Positions 8,164-17,988 of a stretch of 37,725 nucleotides of DNA are shown here, piece by piece. The notes beneath the pieces were generated by a model. That model did no database searches, was not told where the DNA came from, and saw nothing but the letters and a program-made list of their open reading frames with translations. The DNA lies in the NCBI GenBank assembly GCA_948468045.1, contig CAOKGO010000016.1, positions 1 to 37,725 on the forward strand, read 5' to 3'. The stretch is from an uncultured Clostridium sp. (GTDB taxonomy: Bacteria; Bacillota; Clostridia; TANB77; CAG-508). Positions within the stretch are counted from its first letter, which is position 1. Every line of letters starts with the position of its first letter. Both the position numbers and the translations under genes were made by a program.

Positions 8164-8508
8164 CTAAATTTGTGGTATATGCTCCATATTTTGAGCTATC
8201 ATATCTTTTGATAATCTATCTTTTCCTTTTTGTGTTATTTGATAAACTGCTTGTTTACAGTTTGTTTTCTTATCTAATTTTTTTCCTACTATACATACCT
8301 CTCTTTTTTCAAGCAAACCTGTCAATCTAGGTCTTACATGATTAAAATCAAGGTCATCTACATATTTTCTATCTACCATATATTTTGTTATTTGCTTTGG
8401 TGTTAACTCTGTATACATGGTCAATATGCTTAATACTTGTATTTCTCTTTTTTCTTTGTCAACCTTTTTATTTGCTTCTTTTCTTGTTTCTTGACTTATT
8501 TTATTCAT
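8164..8508 (-). CDS. Winged-helix-like phage protein
   Basis: 114 residues. Helices and a wing-like segment (LTPKQITKYMVDR..., RLTGLLEKREVCIVGKK, YQITQKGKDRLSK) look like a MarR/winged-helix fold. It overlaps the preceding small gene by ATGA, suggesting coupled translation. Probably a transcription or replication accessory factor; that is inference. Confidence 0.6.
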   Translation of the reverse strand: MNKISQETRKEANKKVDKEKREIQVLSILTMYTELTPKQITKYMVDRKYVDDLDFNHVRPRLTGLLEKREVCIVGKKLDKKTNCKQAVYQITQKGKDRLSKDMIAQNMEHIPQI

Positions 8509-8618
8509 TTGCTTTCACTCTCCTTGTAATTGATTATTCCTTGTGCTATTAATTTTAATATTTTTGCTTTATTTTGGTTATCAAAACTTAATAATTGTTT
8601 TTCGTTTATTTCTAGCAT
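8505..8618 (-). CDS. Small hypothetical protein
   Basis: 37 residues from ATG 8618 behind AGGAGGGTTTGAG. It overlaps the genes on both sides by 4-7 nt, a typical translationally coupled phage arrangement. The sequence starts MLEINEKQLLSFDNQNKAKI. Function unknown. Confidence 0.6.
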   Translation of the reverse strand: MLEINEKQLLSFDNQNKAKILKLIAQGIINYKESESK

Positions 8619-8824
8619 ATCTCAAACCCTCCTAAAACTTCATTTTCTGTTACTATTTGTTCCTTTTCAATTTCTATTAATGTTTTCTCTAATTGTTTTT
8701 TAAAATCCATTATTGTATTTATGTATTTGTCAAATTCATTTGGATGTGCCTCAATGTAATTGCACCCATTGTAGTAGCGATTTAAAATATAGTTGTAGTT
8801 CATTTTTAGTTCTTGTATTACCAA
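8612..8824 (-). CDS. Small hypothetical protein (TTG start)
   Basis: 70 residues. The TTG at 8824 lies 7 nt after AAAGGAGG and inside the last codons of the helicase gene, so coupling to the helicase is likely. Mostly helical (FDKYINTIMDFKKQLEKTLI). Function unknown. Confidence 0.6.
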   Translation of the reverse strand: MVIQELKMNYNYILNRYYNGCNYIEAHPNEFDKYINTIMDFKKQLEKTLIEIEKEQIVTENEVLGGFEIC

Positions 8825-9759
8825 GGCAATTCCTCCTTTTTGAATTTTTCCTTTTCTACTTCTTCTGATGTCATTTTGTCACTTTCTATATATGTTTTTA
8901 TTTCTTTCAAGTATTTTAGTCCAACCATTCCACAACGTTCACCTTTTGTTTTTAAAACTTCTAAGACTGTGTCTACATTTTCTATGTTGTACTTTTCTTT
9001 TAGTAGTTCTTTCTGTAATTTTTCATAGTCTTTACAGTCCTTTTGAATTGTATCTACTCTTAAAATTGATATTATGTTGTAAGCTTTATTTACTATGTTC
9101 GAACTTCCTGCAATGTCATATAAACTCAGCCTAGTTTGAAATCTCTCTATTTTCTTTGGGTGGGCTACAAGATGTATATGTACTTTTCTATTTATTGCAA
9201 ATGTCCTAAGCTTTTCCATTACTCTTGTTTGTTCTTGAAACACATTGTCTATTCTCATGTCTATTTGCATAAAATTGTCTAGGAAAAATACTCTTATTTT
9301 TTCTTTTTGCCTTATTTCCTCCATTGCTTTTAATAATGTGTCTATATCTTTTTTTGTTTCGTTGTTATATATAAAAATTTTATTTCCATAGATTTTATCA
9401 AGTAAAGTTACTTTTTCCTCTGTTACAAATGTGTCATATACACAACTGTTTTTGTATTGTTTTTTTATTAGGTCTATTGGCTTTACTGTTTGTATATATA
9501 AATTATTTTTGAAGTCTTCTTTTGTTTGCTCTCCATTAAAAAAAAATATTCTTTCTCCTTGTTGTATTGTATTTTTTGCAAGCATTGTCATCACTGTTGT
9601 TTTTCCTGCATTTGTAAAGCCTGTCCAAATTGTTACACAACCCATTTCAAACCCTTTTGTGTTGTAGTCTAATTCTCTTATTTGTGATAAAACCCTATCT
9701 TTTGGAACGGTATTGTATTTATAATCATCTAGTCTGTAAAATAATGGTTTGCTTTCCAT
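8818..9759 (-). CDS. DnaB/gp4-type replicative helicase (RecA-like ATPase)
   Basis: 313 residues. Walker A is GFTNAGKTT (47-55). A Walker B-like strand is IRVFFLDNFMQID, followed by the HLVAHP motif and SLYDIAGSSNIVNKAYNIISI, as in the C-terminal domain of DnaB/T7 gp4 helicases. No primase or N-terminal DnaB domain is present, so this is a helicase-only protein of phage type. Its neighbours are a CHC2-like protein and a helicase loader, which fit a replisome module. RBS AGGAGGTACTAAAG. Confidence 0.8.
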   Translation of the reverse strand: MESKPLFYRLDDYKYNTVPKDRVLSQIRELDYNTKGFEMGCVTIWTGFTNAGKTTVMTMLAKNTIQQGERIFFFNGEQTKEDFKNNLYIQTVKPIDLIKKQYKNSCVYDTFVTEEKVTLLDKIYGNKIFIYNNETKKDIDTLLKAMEEIRQKEKIRVFFLDNFMQIDMRIDNVFQEQTRVMEKLRTFAINRKVHIHLVAHPKKIERFQTRLSLYDIAGSSNIVNKAYNIISILRVDTIQKDCKDYEKLQKELLKEKYNIENVDTVLEVLKTKGERCGMVGLKYLKEIKTYIESDKMTSEEVEKEKFKKEELPW

Positions 9760-9776
9760 TCTTTAGTACCTCCTTT

Positions 9777-10304
9777 TTAGTATCTCTTAATCTTTTGCAT
9801 TTGCTCAAACCTCACTTCTAGCTTTACTTGTTTATCATATAAAATTTTTAATGTTTCAAAATAGCTTGTTTTTTCAAAGATTTTTAATAGTTTTTGGTTT
9901 TCTTGTAATTTGTCACATAACTTTTGCATTTTGCTATTAAATAATATTTTTTGTTTTTCTCTTTGCTCTCTTTCCATTTCTCTTTTGGCTTTTAATTTAT
10001 GTATTGTTTGTCTATCTTCTTTTTGACTTAGAATTGGCAATCCAAAATCATTACACAATATTTTTAGTGCATTGTAATTGTCTGTGTTGAAATACTTGAC
10101 TACAAAACTTATTATGTCGTAATGTTCACTACTTCCAAAATCGTGTATTCCTTTTTCTGAAACATAAAAGCTTGCTGTTTTTTCGCTTCTGAATGGGCTT
10201 ATATACCAAGAACCTTTACTAGTTCTTTTATGTGGTAATCCAAGATAGCGTTCTACAACCTCTCCCCCTTTTAAAAGGCTTTTTATTTCTGCAAATTTAT
10301 TCAT
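9777..10304 (-). CDS. CHC2-like primase fragment without zinc cysteines
   Basis: 175 residues. The first ~95 follow the DnaG zinc-binding-domain pattern (GSWYISPFRSEKTASFYV, then HDFGSSEHYDIISFVVKYF), but Cys is absent at the usual zinc positions. A coiled, basic C-terminal half follows. No TOPRIM catalytic domain is present, so it cannot be a whole primase. It sits directly before the helicase and may act as its DNA-recognition partner. Confidence 0.65.
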   Translation of the reverse strand: MNKFAEIKSLLKGGEVVERYLGLPHKRTSKGSWYISPFRSEKTASFYVSEKGIHDFGSSEHYDIISFVVKYFNTDNYNALKILCNDFGLPILSQKEDRQTIHKLKAKREMEREQREKQKILFNSKMQKLCDKLQENQKLLKIFEKTSYFETLKILYDKQVKLEVRFEQMQKIKRY

Positions 10305-10306
10305 TT

Positions 10307-10795
10307 TTACTCCATTATTTTTTTTAATATATCTTCTGTTGCTAAAATTGCAAAACTAAGATTTTTATTTTTCTTATATTCTTCGACTTGTTTTATTATT
10401 TCTCTATCATTATATTTTTCTTTTAATTTGTCATAATTTTTAATTGTTTTTTCTAGGTTTCCGCTTCTTAAATCACAAATTTGTTCTATTTTCCATATTT
10501 GCATTATTTTTGTTTCTATTTCTTTTTCTTCTCTAGATTTATAAATGTTTTTCATTTCTTCTACTATTTCTGCTATTGTTGGAATATATTTATTTTTTGC
10601 AACTCTTTTTTTTGTTGCTTTTATGAAATCTTCGTTTGCTTTTTTATAATCAAATTCTATTGTTTCGAATACTTCTTTCCAAGCTTTTATCATTTCTTCC
10701 ATTTTTTTGTAATCTTCTATTCTTTTATTAAATTCTTGATAAACATTACAATATATCTTAAATACTTTTAAAATATTTTCTTCTTTAATTTTCAT
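10307..10795 (-). CDS. Helicase loader/inhibitor-like protein (G39P type)
   Basis: 162 residues, very Lys-rich and helical. The block WKEVFETIEFDYKKANEDF then YIPTIAEIVEEM matches the layout of SPP1 G39P-like helicase loaders. Position between a DnaD-like initiator and the helicase agrees. Its ATG lies inside the last codons of the initiator gene, so translation is coupled. Confidence 0.6.
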   Translation of the reverse strand: MKIKEENILKVFKIYCNVYQEFNKRIEDYKKMEEMIKAWKEVFETIEFDYKKANEDFIKATKKRVAKNKYIPTIAEIVEEMKNIYKSREEKEIETKIMQIWKIEQICDLRSGNLEKTIKNYDKLKEKYNDREIIKQVEEYKKNKNLSFAILATEDILKKIME

Positions 10796-11559
10796 TTTTT
10801 AATTTCTCCTCCATTCTTTTAAACATATCATCTATATTATTTTTTGTATCATTATCATTGTATTTGCCTTCAAGTATAGAAATTGCTTTATCTGTCCTCA
10901 TAATAAAGTCAAAATCTGCTTTCCATTTTCTTTCATTATTCCCTGTTAAAAAGCTATTGTTGTTAGCTCTTTTACATATTTGTATTAATTGTTCTTCTGT
11001 AAATTCTTTATAAAAATTATTAATTGCTTTTTTTCTTTTTTCTGTTAATTTTTGAATTTGTGGAAGGTTAGGGCAATTGAAATTATATATTTCAATTGTT
11101 TTATTGTATTTTTTATCTTTCTCTTGATTTATTTTTCCTGTCTTTTCTATATTATCTTTTAATGTCTTGTCTTTATCTTGTCTTATTCTATATATGTCTA
11201 CGCTATTGACTACTGTTTTTACTCCGCTTTTTACTACTATTTATACTACTGTTTATACTACTATTTATACTTTCAAAATTGACAGTACAAATTTTGTATT
11301 TATTAGGATTTCCCTTTTTTCCTTTTTGATATTCAAGTAATCCACAATTTATTAATTTATCTCTATAACATATAAACGTTGCTTCTCGTTTTATGTCTAA
11401 GATTGCCATTAATCTGTAGTTATCTACTGTAATCCATTCACTCCACCCAGCTTTATTGAATAATGATATTAATTTGTACCATAACAATTGAGCTGAACTT
11501 GGTAAATAATTAGTTTCGAGCCACTTTTCAAAAGCATTAATTAATTCAATATATGTCAT
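10785..11559 (-). CDS. DnaD-like replisome organiser (one CGGA shift)
   Basis: The N-terminal winged helix (AQLLWYKLISLFNKAGWSEW) and the C-terminal DnaD-type block (IQKLTEKRKKAINNF..., FLTGNNERKWKADFDFIM) identify a phage replication initiator. Read conventionally it ends at 11203. At in-frame CGG 11226-11224, reading CGGA as Gly (codon 112) joins INSSK-K-G-VKTVVNSVDIYRIRQDK to the DnaD domain. 775 nt minus 1 gives 258 codons. A short tandem repeat encoding INSS three times precedes the site. A GTG at 11571 is possible, but GGAGG lies within it, so ATG 11559 is preferred. Confidence 0.85.
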
Positions 11560-11572
11560 TTTTACCTCCACT

Positions 11573-12461
<889 letters not shown>

Positions 12462-12526
12462 TTGACTTTCCTTTCTATTTCATGCTATAATTAGCATGAA
12501 ATCATATATTTATGTGTTTTTTTGAA

Positions 12527-12820
12527 CTAGTATGTTTTGCTGACGTCTAGTTCTTTTATAATGTTTATGTTTTCTTTTCTTAGTTCATTAAAAATTACAT
12601 TTCTACGTTGCGTTTTACTTTTTTCATCTATTCCGCTTCTTTCTATTTCTTCAAGTTGTCTTAGTTTAGCTATTGTATATTGACTTATTAATCTTGCGTG
12701 TGTTATTTTTATCTCTAAGTCGCTTATGTCTTCTCTATTTAGTTTGTTTTCTTCATATAGTTCTTCGTTTTCTTTTTGTAATTGTCGATTTTTTATTATT
12801 AGTTGTAATCTTTTAAACAT
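12527..12820 (-). CDS. Coiled-coil phage protein
   Basis: About 97 residues, mainly coiled coil (QLQKENEELYEENKLNRED). An ATG at 12829 touches the GGAG of the RBS, so the second ATG at 12820 has better spacing. It contains an out-of-frame CGG (AGC GGA, 12635-12633) that is read normally as Ser-Gly. No function recognised. Confidence 0.6.
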   Translation of the reverse strand: MFKRLQLIIKNRQLQKENEELYEENKLNREDISDLEIKITHARLISQYTIAKLRQLEEIERSGIDEKSKTQRRNVIFNELRKENINIIKELDVSKTY

Positions 12821-12858
12821 TTCTCTCATCTCCTTTCCTTGTAAAATTGTGTATAATT

Positions 12859-12939
12859 CTATTTTCCATTTTGCTTGTCCTTATCTAATGCTAGATATAT
12901 ACTGCAAATACATAGCATTGCGTATGCTAAACTAAACAT
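12859..12939 (-). CDS. Small hydrophobic peptide
   Basis: 26 residues from ATG 12939 with AAAAGGAGGAAAATAAC in front. MFSLAYAMLCICSIYLAL forms one membrane helix, then a polar tail. Well-placed in the phage operon. Unknown role. Confidence 0.5.
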   Translation of the reverse strand: MFSLAYAMLCICSIYLALDKDKQNGK

Positions 12940-12971
12940 GTTATTTTCCTCCTTTTCTTTAGTTTTAGCTC

Positions 12972-13253
12972 TTAAACTACCCTATTTAACACTCTGTTTG
13001 CTCTAATCTTTTCGTAATCAACATTTATTGTTTTACAACTTCTTTTCTTTTTTATTGGATAAATTTCAATTAATTCTTTCTGCTGTTCTTGTTTTAATTT
13101 TTCTTCAAATTCTTCAATGTCTTTTAAATCAAAACGGTATTTGTTTCCTATTTTGATAAATTTAAGCCCCATTTTTGCAAATTTAACCGTTATTGTTCTT
13201 GTATCTTTTATTTGAAATCTATCTTTTACTTGTTCTATTGTTAGCCATTGCAT
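12972..13253 (-). CDS. MerR/excisionase-type HTH protein
   Basis: 93 residues. WLTIEQVKDRFQIKDTRTIT and KIGNKYRFDLKDIEEF follow the helix-turn-helix plus wing of excisionase-like DNA-binding proteins, with a basic tail. ATG 13253 behind TAGGAGGTATAAA. It may be the phage excisionase or an early regulator. Confidence 0.6.
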   Translation of the reverse strand: MQWLTIEQVKDRFQIKDTRTITVKFAKMGLKFIKIGNKYRFDLKDIEEFEEKLKQEQQKELIEIYPIKKKRSCKTINVDYEKIRANRVLNRVV

Positions 13254-13263
13254 TTTATACCTC

Positions 13264-13632
13264 CTATATTTTTATTTTTGCTTTATTCAATTGTTCAATT
13301 AGATAATTAATTTCTTGTATGGTTAATCCATTTGTTAATTCTAAAATTTGTTGAACTCTATCTTTATTAGTTATAATTATTCCGTTATGTTCTAAATACC
13401 CACATATCTGCATAAGTTCTTGGTATGTTGTTATTCCCTTTGAAGCTTTTGCTAATCTCCTTAGTATCTTGGCAGATGGAGGAACACATATTTTTTTATT
13501 AATGTACTTTGATATATATGTCCTATTTATATTAGCCATTTTGGCAAAACTTCTCTGATTAGGATATTTACTGTATATTTCAGTTAATATCATAGAAAAA
13601 AATTCCTTATTAAATTTTGTTAAATCTTCCAT
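13264..13632 (-). CDS. XRE-type HTH regulator
   Basis: 122 residues. The helix-turn-helix is at about 27-50 (QRSFAKMANINRTYISKYIN). The C-terminal half is helical. It is the second gene of the leftward early transcript and has a GTATC-N7-GATAC operator candidate upstream (13704-13720). Likely an early regulator. Confidence 0.65.
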   Translation of the reverse strand: MEDLTKFNKEFFSMILTEIYSKYPNQRSFAKMANINRTYISKYINKKICVPPSAKILRRLAKASKGITTYQELMQICGYLEHNGIIITNKDRVQQILELTNGLTIQEINYLIEQLNKAKIKI

Positions 13633-13703
13633 TTGCCCCCCTCTTTCTTCTATTAATGTTTTTTATTCATATAAACACATATCACTGCATAAAAGTGCAT
13701 TTT

Positions 13704-13720
13704 GTATCATTTAAAGATAC
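13704..13720. promoter_or_regulatory. Operator candidate GTATC-N7-GATAC
   Basis: A perfect 5-bp inverted repeat spaced by 7. A near-identical site (GTATC-N7-GATAT) lies at 13951-13967, and half sites GATAC lie at 14031 and 14083. All are in or next to the immunity region, so this is probably the site of the CI- or Cro-like protein. Confidence 0.55.
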
Positions 13721-13723
13721 TTT

Positions 13724-13931
13724 TTAATTAAAAAAAATTTCATCTACTTCAACAGGGTTTAAATTATATCTACACTTTATTTTAAAAATTTCACCTTGTG
13801 TAAATTCAGCTCCGTTTATATTTATTAAGCTTAGCAGAAACAGTTTGATACGATACGCCTAGTGCTTTTCCCAAAGTTGTGTTAGTATCTCTATATAAAA
13901 CCATTTTTGATTTTAATAACGTTGTATTCAT
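13724..13931 (-). CDS. Cro-like HTH protein (one CGGA shift)
   Basis: Small phage regulator: TLGKALGVSYQTVSAKLN is the HTH. Read conventionally it stops at codon 42. At in-frame CGG 13814-13812, reading CGGA as Gly (codon 40) continues NKYK-G-AEFTQGEIFKIKCRYN...EVDEIFFN, the expected C terminus of this family (an NGAEFTQGEI-like motif). 208 nt minus 1 gives 69 codons (68 aa). It is the first gene of the leftward early transcript, divergent from the repressor. Confidence 0.8.
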
Positions 13932-13950
13932 TTTTTCCCTCCTTTCTTTT

Positions 13951-13967
13951 GTATCTTTTTGAGATAT
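13951..13967. promoter_or_regulatory. Operator candidate GTATC-N7-GATAT
   Basis: It sits just downstream of the leftward promoter (13973-14001), so a bound repressor would block the Cro-like gene. Confidence 0.55.
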
Positions 13968-13972
13968 TTTTT

Positions 13973-14001
13973 ATGATATAATAATTTTTATTCTCTGTCA
14001 A
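13973..14001 (-). promoter_or_regulatory. Leftward early promoter
   Basis: On the minus strand: perfect TTGACA, 17-bp spacer, TATCAT. Drives the Cro-like gene and the replication operon. Confidence 0.7.
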
Positions 14002-14050
14002 GACTTTTTCGAAAAAAATATAATTTTTAAGATACTTTTTCAAATAAAGC

Positions 14051-14079
14051 TTGATTTTCCAAGCAATCAATGATAAAAT
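14051..14079 (+). promoter_or_regulatory. Repressor promoter
   Basis: TTGATT, 17-bp spacer, TAAAAT. Start near 14086, leaving a ~20-nt leader to the repressor ATG. An inverted repeat GATACC...GGTATTATC (14083-14105) covers the RBS, which would allow autoregulation. Confidence 0.6.
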
Positions 14080-14106
14080 AAAGATACCTATTAGGAGGTA
14101 TTATCT

Positions 14107-14725
14107 ATGAATATGGGAGAAAGAATAAAACAATTAAGAAAACAAAAAGGGTTGACCCAAGAAGAATTAGGAAAGTATATTGGTGTAAAAAAAGCTGCCA
14201 TTATGAAATATGAAAAAGGGAATGTTAAGAATATGAAAAGGTCTTCTATTGAAACTCTTTCTAAATTATTTGGTGTCACTCCGTCTTATTTAATGTGCTT
14301 AGATGATGATGATACAAAAATTAAGCAATACTATATGTGCCCAGTATATCGGTCAAATCTCAGCAGGACAACCTAACTGGGAAGAAGAAAACATTAAAGG
14401 AAGAATACCACTAGACACTAGCTTAATGGGCATAGTAAATCCAAAAGAGCATTTTTTCTTACAAGTAAATGAAGAAAGTATGAACAAAATAGTGAAAAAT
14501 GGTGCTTTTGCTCTAATACATAAACAAGATAATATAGACAATGAAGAAATAGCAGTCATCATAGTTGGTACTTCTAATGCTATATTAAGAAAAATCATAA
14601 AACAAGACAACTTAATTATATTAATGCCAGAATCAGAAGATAAAAGTTTTGAAACAAAAGCCTATGATAAAAGTTCTGTTAAAATATTAGGTAAGTACAT
14701 AGGAAAAATGGAGATAAATAAGTAA
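14107..14725 (+). CDS. CI/LexA-like repressor with S24 peptidase domain (one CGGT shift)
   Basis: HTH at 10-35 (LTQEELGKYIGVKKAAIMKY). The C-terminal S24 autoprotease has the cleavage site SAGQP, catalytic Ser in NEESMNK and Lys in ILRKII. Read conventionally the two halves fall in different frames. At in-frame CGG 14350-14352, reading CGGT as Gly (codon 82) gives CPVY-G-QISAGQPNWEEE, the normal linker. 619 nt minus 1 gives 206 codons (205 aa). Thus the prophage would have a complete SOS-cleavable repressor only if CGGN is decoded as four bases. If the shift fails, a truncated DNA-binding half is made. Confidence 0.9.
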
Positions 14726-14734
14726 GGAGAAATA

Positions 14735-15421
14735 ATGGAAGAAAATAATGATATTGAAATGAAAAACAACGCTATTATACATAAAGATAAATCATTAAAT
14801 AGATTAGATCTATCTTTTCTTAAGCATATAGATTTAAAAGAATATAAAATAAGCAATTTATTGGCTTATTGGATTAACGATTTTGCCAATTATCATGATG
14901 AAGAAAAAAAATTTGATAGTTCGAAAATTATTTCTTTTAAACGAGGAAGTATTATAAAAGCTAACTTAGGTTTTAACATTGGTCATGAACTTGGAGGATT
15001 ACATTATTGTATTGTCTTAGATAAATTTGATAATCCTAAAAATGGAACTTTAAATGTTATTCCTCTAACCTCGAAGAAAAATAAAAAATATCCTTTATCC
15101 TCGCTAGACTTAGGAAATGAAATTTATGATGCTCTTAACAAAGTATATTCAAAAGAAATTGACATTTTATCAACTAAATATTCTGACATATGGAGTTTAC
15201 CTGCTGAAAAGGTTAAACAATTTACCTATGATTTCGAATATGTTAAAAAAATGAAAAACGAAATATCAAAAATGAAAATAGGAAGTATTGCCCTTATTAA
15301 TCAAATCACAACAATAAGTAAACAACGCATATTTGATGATGACATATTAAGAAAAGTACGTTTATCTAACAATAGTCTTGATTTATTAGATAAGCAAATT
15401 ATAAAAACATTCACAAAATAA
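14735..15421 (+). CDS. PemK/MazF-like protein in the lysogeny module
   Basis: 228 residues. The central barrel segment (FKRGSIIKANLG, GGLHYCIVLDK, GTLNVIPLTSK) is PemK/MazF-like, extended at both ends with helices. It follows the repressor by 9 nt (RBS AAGGAGAAATA), so the two are probably co-transcribed. Proteins of this type next to repressors occur in many Firmicutes prophages and may be RNases for exclusion or maintenance. No antitoxin gene is evident; the N-terminal ~50 residues could have that role. Confidence 0.65.
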   Translation: MEENNDIEMKNNAIIHKDKSLNRLDLSFLKHIDLKEYKISNLLAYWINDFANYHDEEKKFDSSKIISFKRGSIIKANLGFNIGHELGGLHYCIVLDKFDNPKNGTLNVIPLTSKKNKKYPLSSLDLGNEIYDALNKVYSKEIDILSTKYSDIWSLPAEKVKQFTYDFEYVKKMKNEISKMKIGSIALINQITTISKQRIFDDDILRKVRLSNNSLDLLDKQIIKTFTK

Positions 15422-15484
15422 AGGAGAACTGCAATGAGTTCTCCAAAGTCTTCTGACGCCCGACTACTTTAAAGTAGTGGGAAA

Positions 15485-15515
15485 GTTAAATAAATTATAA
15501 CAGATATTATTTAAC
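15485..15515. repeat. Inverted repeat upstream of integrase
   Basis: Perfect 9-bp arms GTTAAATAA/TTATTTAAC around a 13-nt centre, ~70 bases before the integrase. Nearby at 15460-15482 is another short palindrome (ACTACTTTAAAGTAGT). They could be Int/Xis arm sites or an operator. The attachment core itself is not identified. Confidence 0.4.
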
Positions 15516-15585
15516 TTGTCAAATATTTGACCTTAACATTATATGAAAAAAATATTAAATTTATTCAAAAAAAGGAGGTAATTAT

Positions 15586-16643
15586 ATGGCTGGAACAAAA
15601 CGTAAAAGAGGAAAAAATAGTTATTTCTTAGAATATATGTATGATGGCGAAAGGTATTCGCAAACAGTAAAAGCTAGTTCACTTTCTGAAGCTGACAGAA
15701 AACTAGCTTTATTTGTAGCAGAAGTAGAAAAAGGAAATTACTGTAATCAAGGCAATATTACTTTTACTGAAATGGCTCAAATGTTTTTAGACAAATATGC
15801 CAAAAACATTTTATCAGATACTACTGTTATAAATTATAAATGCCAACTAAATAAATATATTTTGGATGAAATTGGCACTCTTAAATTATCTAGCCTTAAA
15901 AAACTTCATATTCAAGATTTAGCTAATAAATTATGCGAGGAATATAATTGTCGTCTAAAACTATAAAAAACTATATAAACTTAATTTCAGCAATATTAGG
16001 TAAAGCAATTGAATGGGAATTTATAAATATTAATGTTGCCAATAATATAAGCATACCCAAAAATTACAGCAAACCTAAAAAAGAACAAGAAATTTACAAT
16101 AATGAAGAAATTAAATTATTATTCAATGCTTTAGAAAATGAAAAAGAACCTTTTAAAACTATGGTATACATTTCTTTTTATACTGGTGCTAGACGTGGTG
16201 AAGTATTAGCTTTAAGATGGAAAGACATTGATTTCGAAAATAACATTATACACATAATTCAAAATAAAATCAGAAAAGTCGATGGCACAAAAATAAAAGA
16301 AACTAAAAATAAACGTTCAAGAAGTTTTGTAGCTCCTCAAATTTTAATGACAAAAATAAAAGAAATATATAATAATCAAAATGAAAATGATTTACTTTTT
16401 GATTACTATCCAGCAACTTATACTAGAATGTGGCAAGATTTTACAAAAAGGAACAATTTAAAATATATTACTTTACATGATTTAAGACATACAAACGGAA
16501 GTATCCTAGCTTCTAAAGGTGTAGATATTGTAACTATTGCTAAAAGATTAGGTCACCTTCCTGCTACTGCTTCTGCTTATTATTTACATGCTGTATCAGA
16601 AGAAGATAAAAAAGCAAGTGAAAAATTAAATAACTTGTTTTAA
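15586..16643 (+). CDS. int: Tyrosine integrase with one -1 frame break
   Basis: Phage integrase: an AP2-like N-terminal arm-binding domain (KRGKNSYFLEYMYDGERY), a SAM-like core-binding domain, and a catalytic domain with Arg in TGARRGEVLALRW, HDLRHTNGS (HxxR) and a Tyr in ATASAYYLHAVS. After EEYN the frame changes by -1 near 15948 (AATTGTCG; AATTTGTCG would restore NLSSKTIKNY). There is no CGG here, so this is an indel, an error, or a distinct slip. If real, integration and excision would be lost. The joined length would be 352 aa. RBS AAAGGAGGTAATTAT. Confidence 0.8.
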
Positions 16644-16710
16644 TTTTTAAATAAATTACGTCAATTAGGAAAATCTACATATACATAATCGTTATAACCC
16701 CTTGTTTTGT

Positions 16711-16784
<74 letters not shown>

Positions 16785-16880
16785 ATTTTGATTGTATAAA
16801 ATGCTATCTGTTATTATTACAATTGCATTATAATGGGGTTGAATACCTTAAATTGTTAAGTATATCAAATTTTTTGTCGT

Positions 16881-17238
16881 TGGTGGAGATGAGGAGATTT
16901 GAACTCCTGTCCATAATACTTTCCACATAGACTTCTACAAGTTTAGTTTATCTTTTTTATTCATCTAACTTTCACCGATAAACAGGTTAAAATTAAATAT
17001 AGCTTTTTAATTTACCCACTACTTTAAAAGCAAAAGTAGCTTTGTTTCCCACATATACTTGACACTTTAACTAAAATCTATGGGTAATCTTAGTAAAGTG
17101 TAGCTGCAATTAGGCAGCTAATGCTAATTCGTTATTATCAGCGTTTATATTTAAATTTCCCGTTTATTTAAGTGGCCAACGAGAATCCACTACTTGCTAT
17201 CTATACTTCTAGTAATATGTCGAAACCATTACATCCCC
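16881..17238 (-). ncRNA. ssrA: tmRNA
   Basis: 358 nt with GGGGATG at the 5' end and CTCCACCA at the 3' end forming the tRNA-like domain (TTCAAAT T-loop). The tag frame encodes ADNNELALAA then TAA, the conserved proteolysis-tag ending. It rescues stalled ribosomes, which matters in a genome with problematic CGG codons. The ~95 bases to the tRNA-Gly hold no gene. Confidence 0.95.
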
Positions 17239-17389
17239 ATATGCTTATTTATTATACTATATTTATTATATTTTATCAATATTTTCTTTTAAAATTCATA
17301 TACTTGTTTTAGGTAATTAGTGTGAAAAAATTTTTTTATATTAATGTAAATCTATTTCCCTCAAAATATAAGATTTTTGAGATACTAAA

Positions 17390-17480
17390 GAAAATTGCTT
17401 TGCAATTTTCGCGGGCGAACAAAGACGATACATGAAAGTTATCTAAAATGTCATAAAATCTTAATCATGCCTCTTTTGTT
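17390..17480 (-). repeat. 91-bp dispersed repeat, copy 2
   Basis: Reverse-complement copy of 5892-5982, in the 310-base gap between tmRNA and the M14 gene. The GAAAATTGC...GCAATTTTC palindrome and the GTTCG(C/T)CCGCG motif are conserved. The rest of the gap (17239-17389, 17481-17548) holds no gene, only AT-rich DNA and the GGAGG of the M14 gene. Confidence 0.7.
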
Positions 17481-17548
17481 TTTTTTACAATTTGTATGCG
17501 ATTTTTATTAAGATATTTTAAATTAAATTACTTTAATGGAGGTTTTTT

Positions 17549-17891
17549 ATGAGTATTGTTTTTACAAATGTTTCTTATAACTCAAATCTATTAAGACAAA
17601 ATTTAAATATGCTTTTAAGAGCTTACCCCTTTTTAAATGTACAAAATGTAGGTACTAGTGTATTAGGAAAACCAATTTATGTAGTTAAATTAGGACGTGG
17701 AACAAAAAAAGTTTTTTATTCTGCTTCTATACATGCCAATGAATGGATTACTACTCCTGTTTTAATGAAGTTTATTGAAGATTATTGTATATCCTATGTT
17801 AATCGTTCTTCTCTTTATGGATATTCTATTAGAAATCTTTTTAACTCTGCTTCTATTTATATAATGCCAATGGTAAATCCAGATGGCGTTG
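17549..17891 (+). pseudogene. M14 peptidase, N-terminal part (interrupted)
   Basis: The first 114 codons of a zinc carboxypeptidase-type gamma-D-glutamyl-diamino-acid peptidase. Zinc ligands H62 and E65 (IHANEWITTP) and the NPDGV turn are present. The gene is cut inside NPDGV-DLVTG by the recombinase element. Beyond 17891 the frame runs into element DNA and stops at 17926. Removal of 17892-22334 would rejoin the codons exactly in frame with the part at 22335-22910. Such enzymes trim wall or cortex peptides, in some Bacilli and Clostridia during sporulation. Confidence 0.85.
17884..17891 (+). repeat. Left attachment core
   Basis: TGGCGTTG in AATCCAGATGGCGTTGGCTTA, within the NPDGV codons. The right partner is at 22327-22334. 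Short identical cores are usual for large serine recombinases. Confidence 0.75.
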
Positions 17892-17988
17892 GCTTAACTT
17901 TCATTGGATTATTTTTCTTATACTAACAATTTCTTTAGTTTTTAATTATCTTTTCTTTTTATTAAATAAATATTTTTTGTTATTTTAC

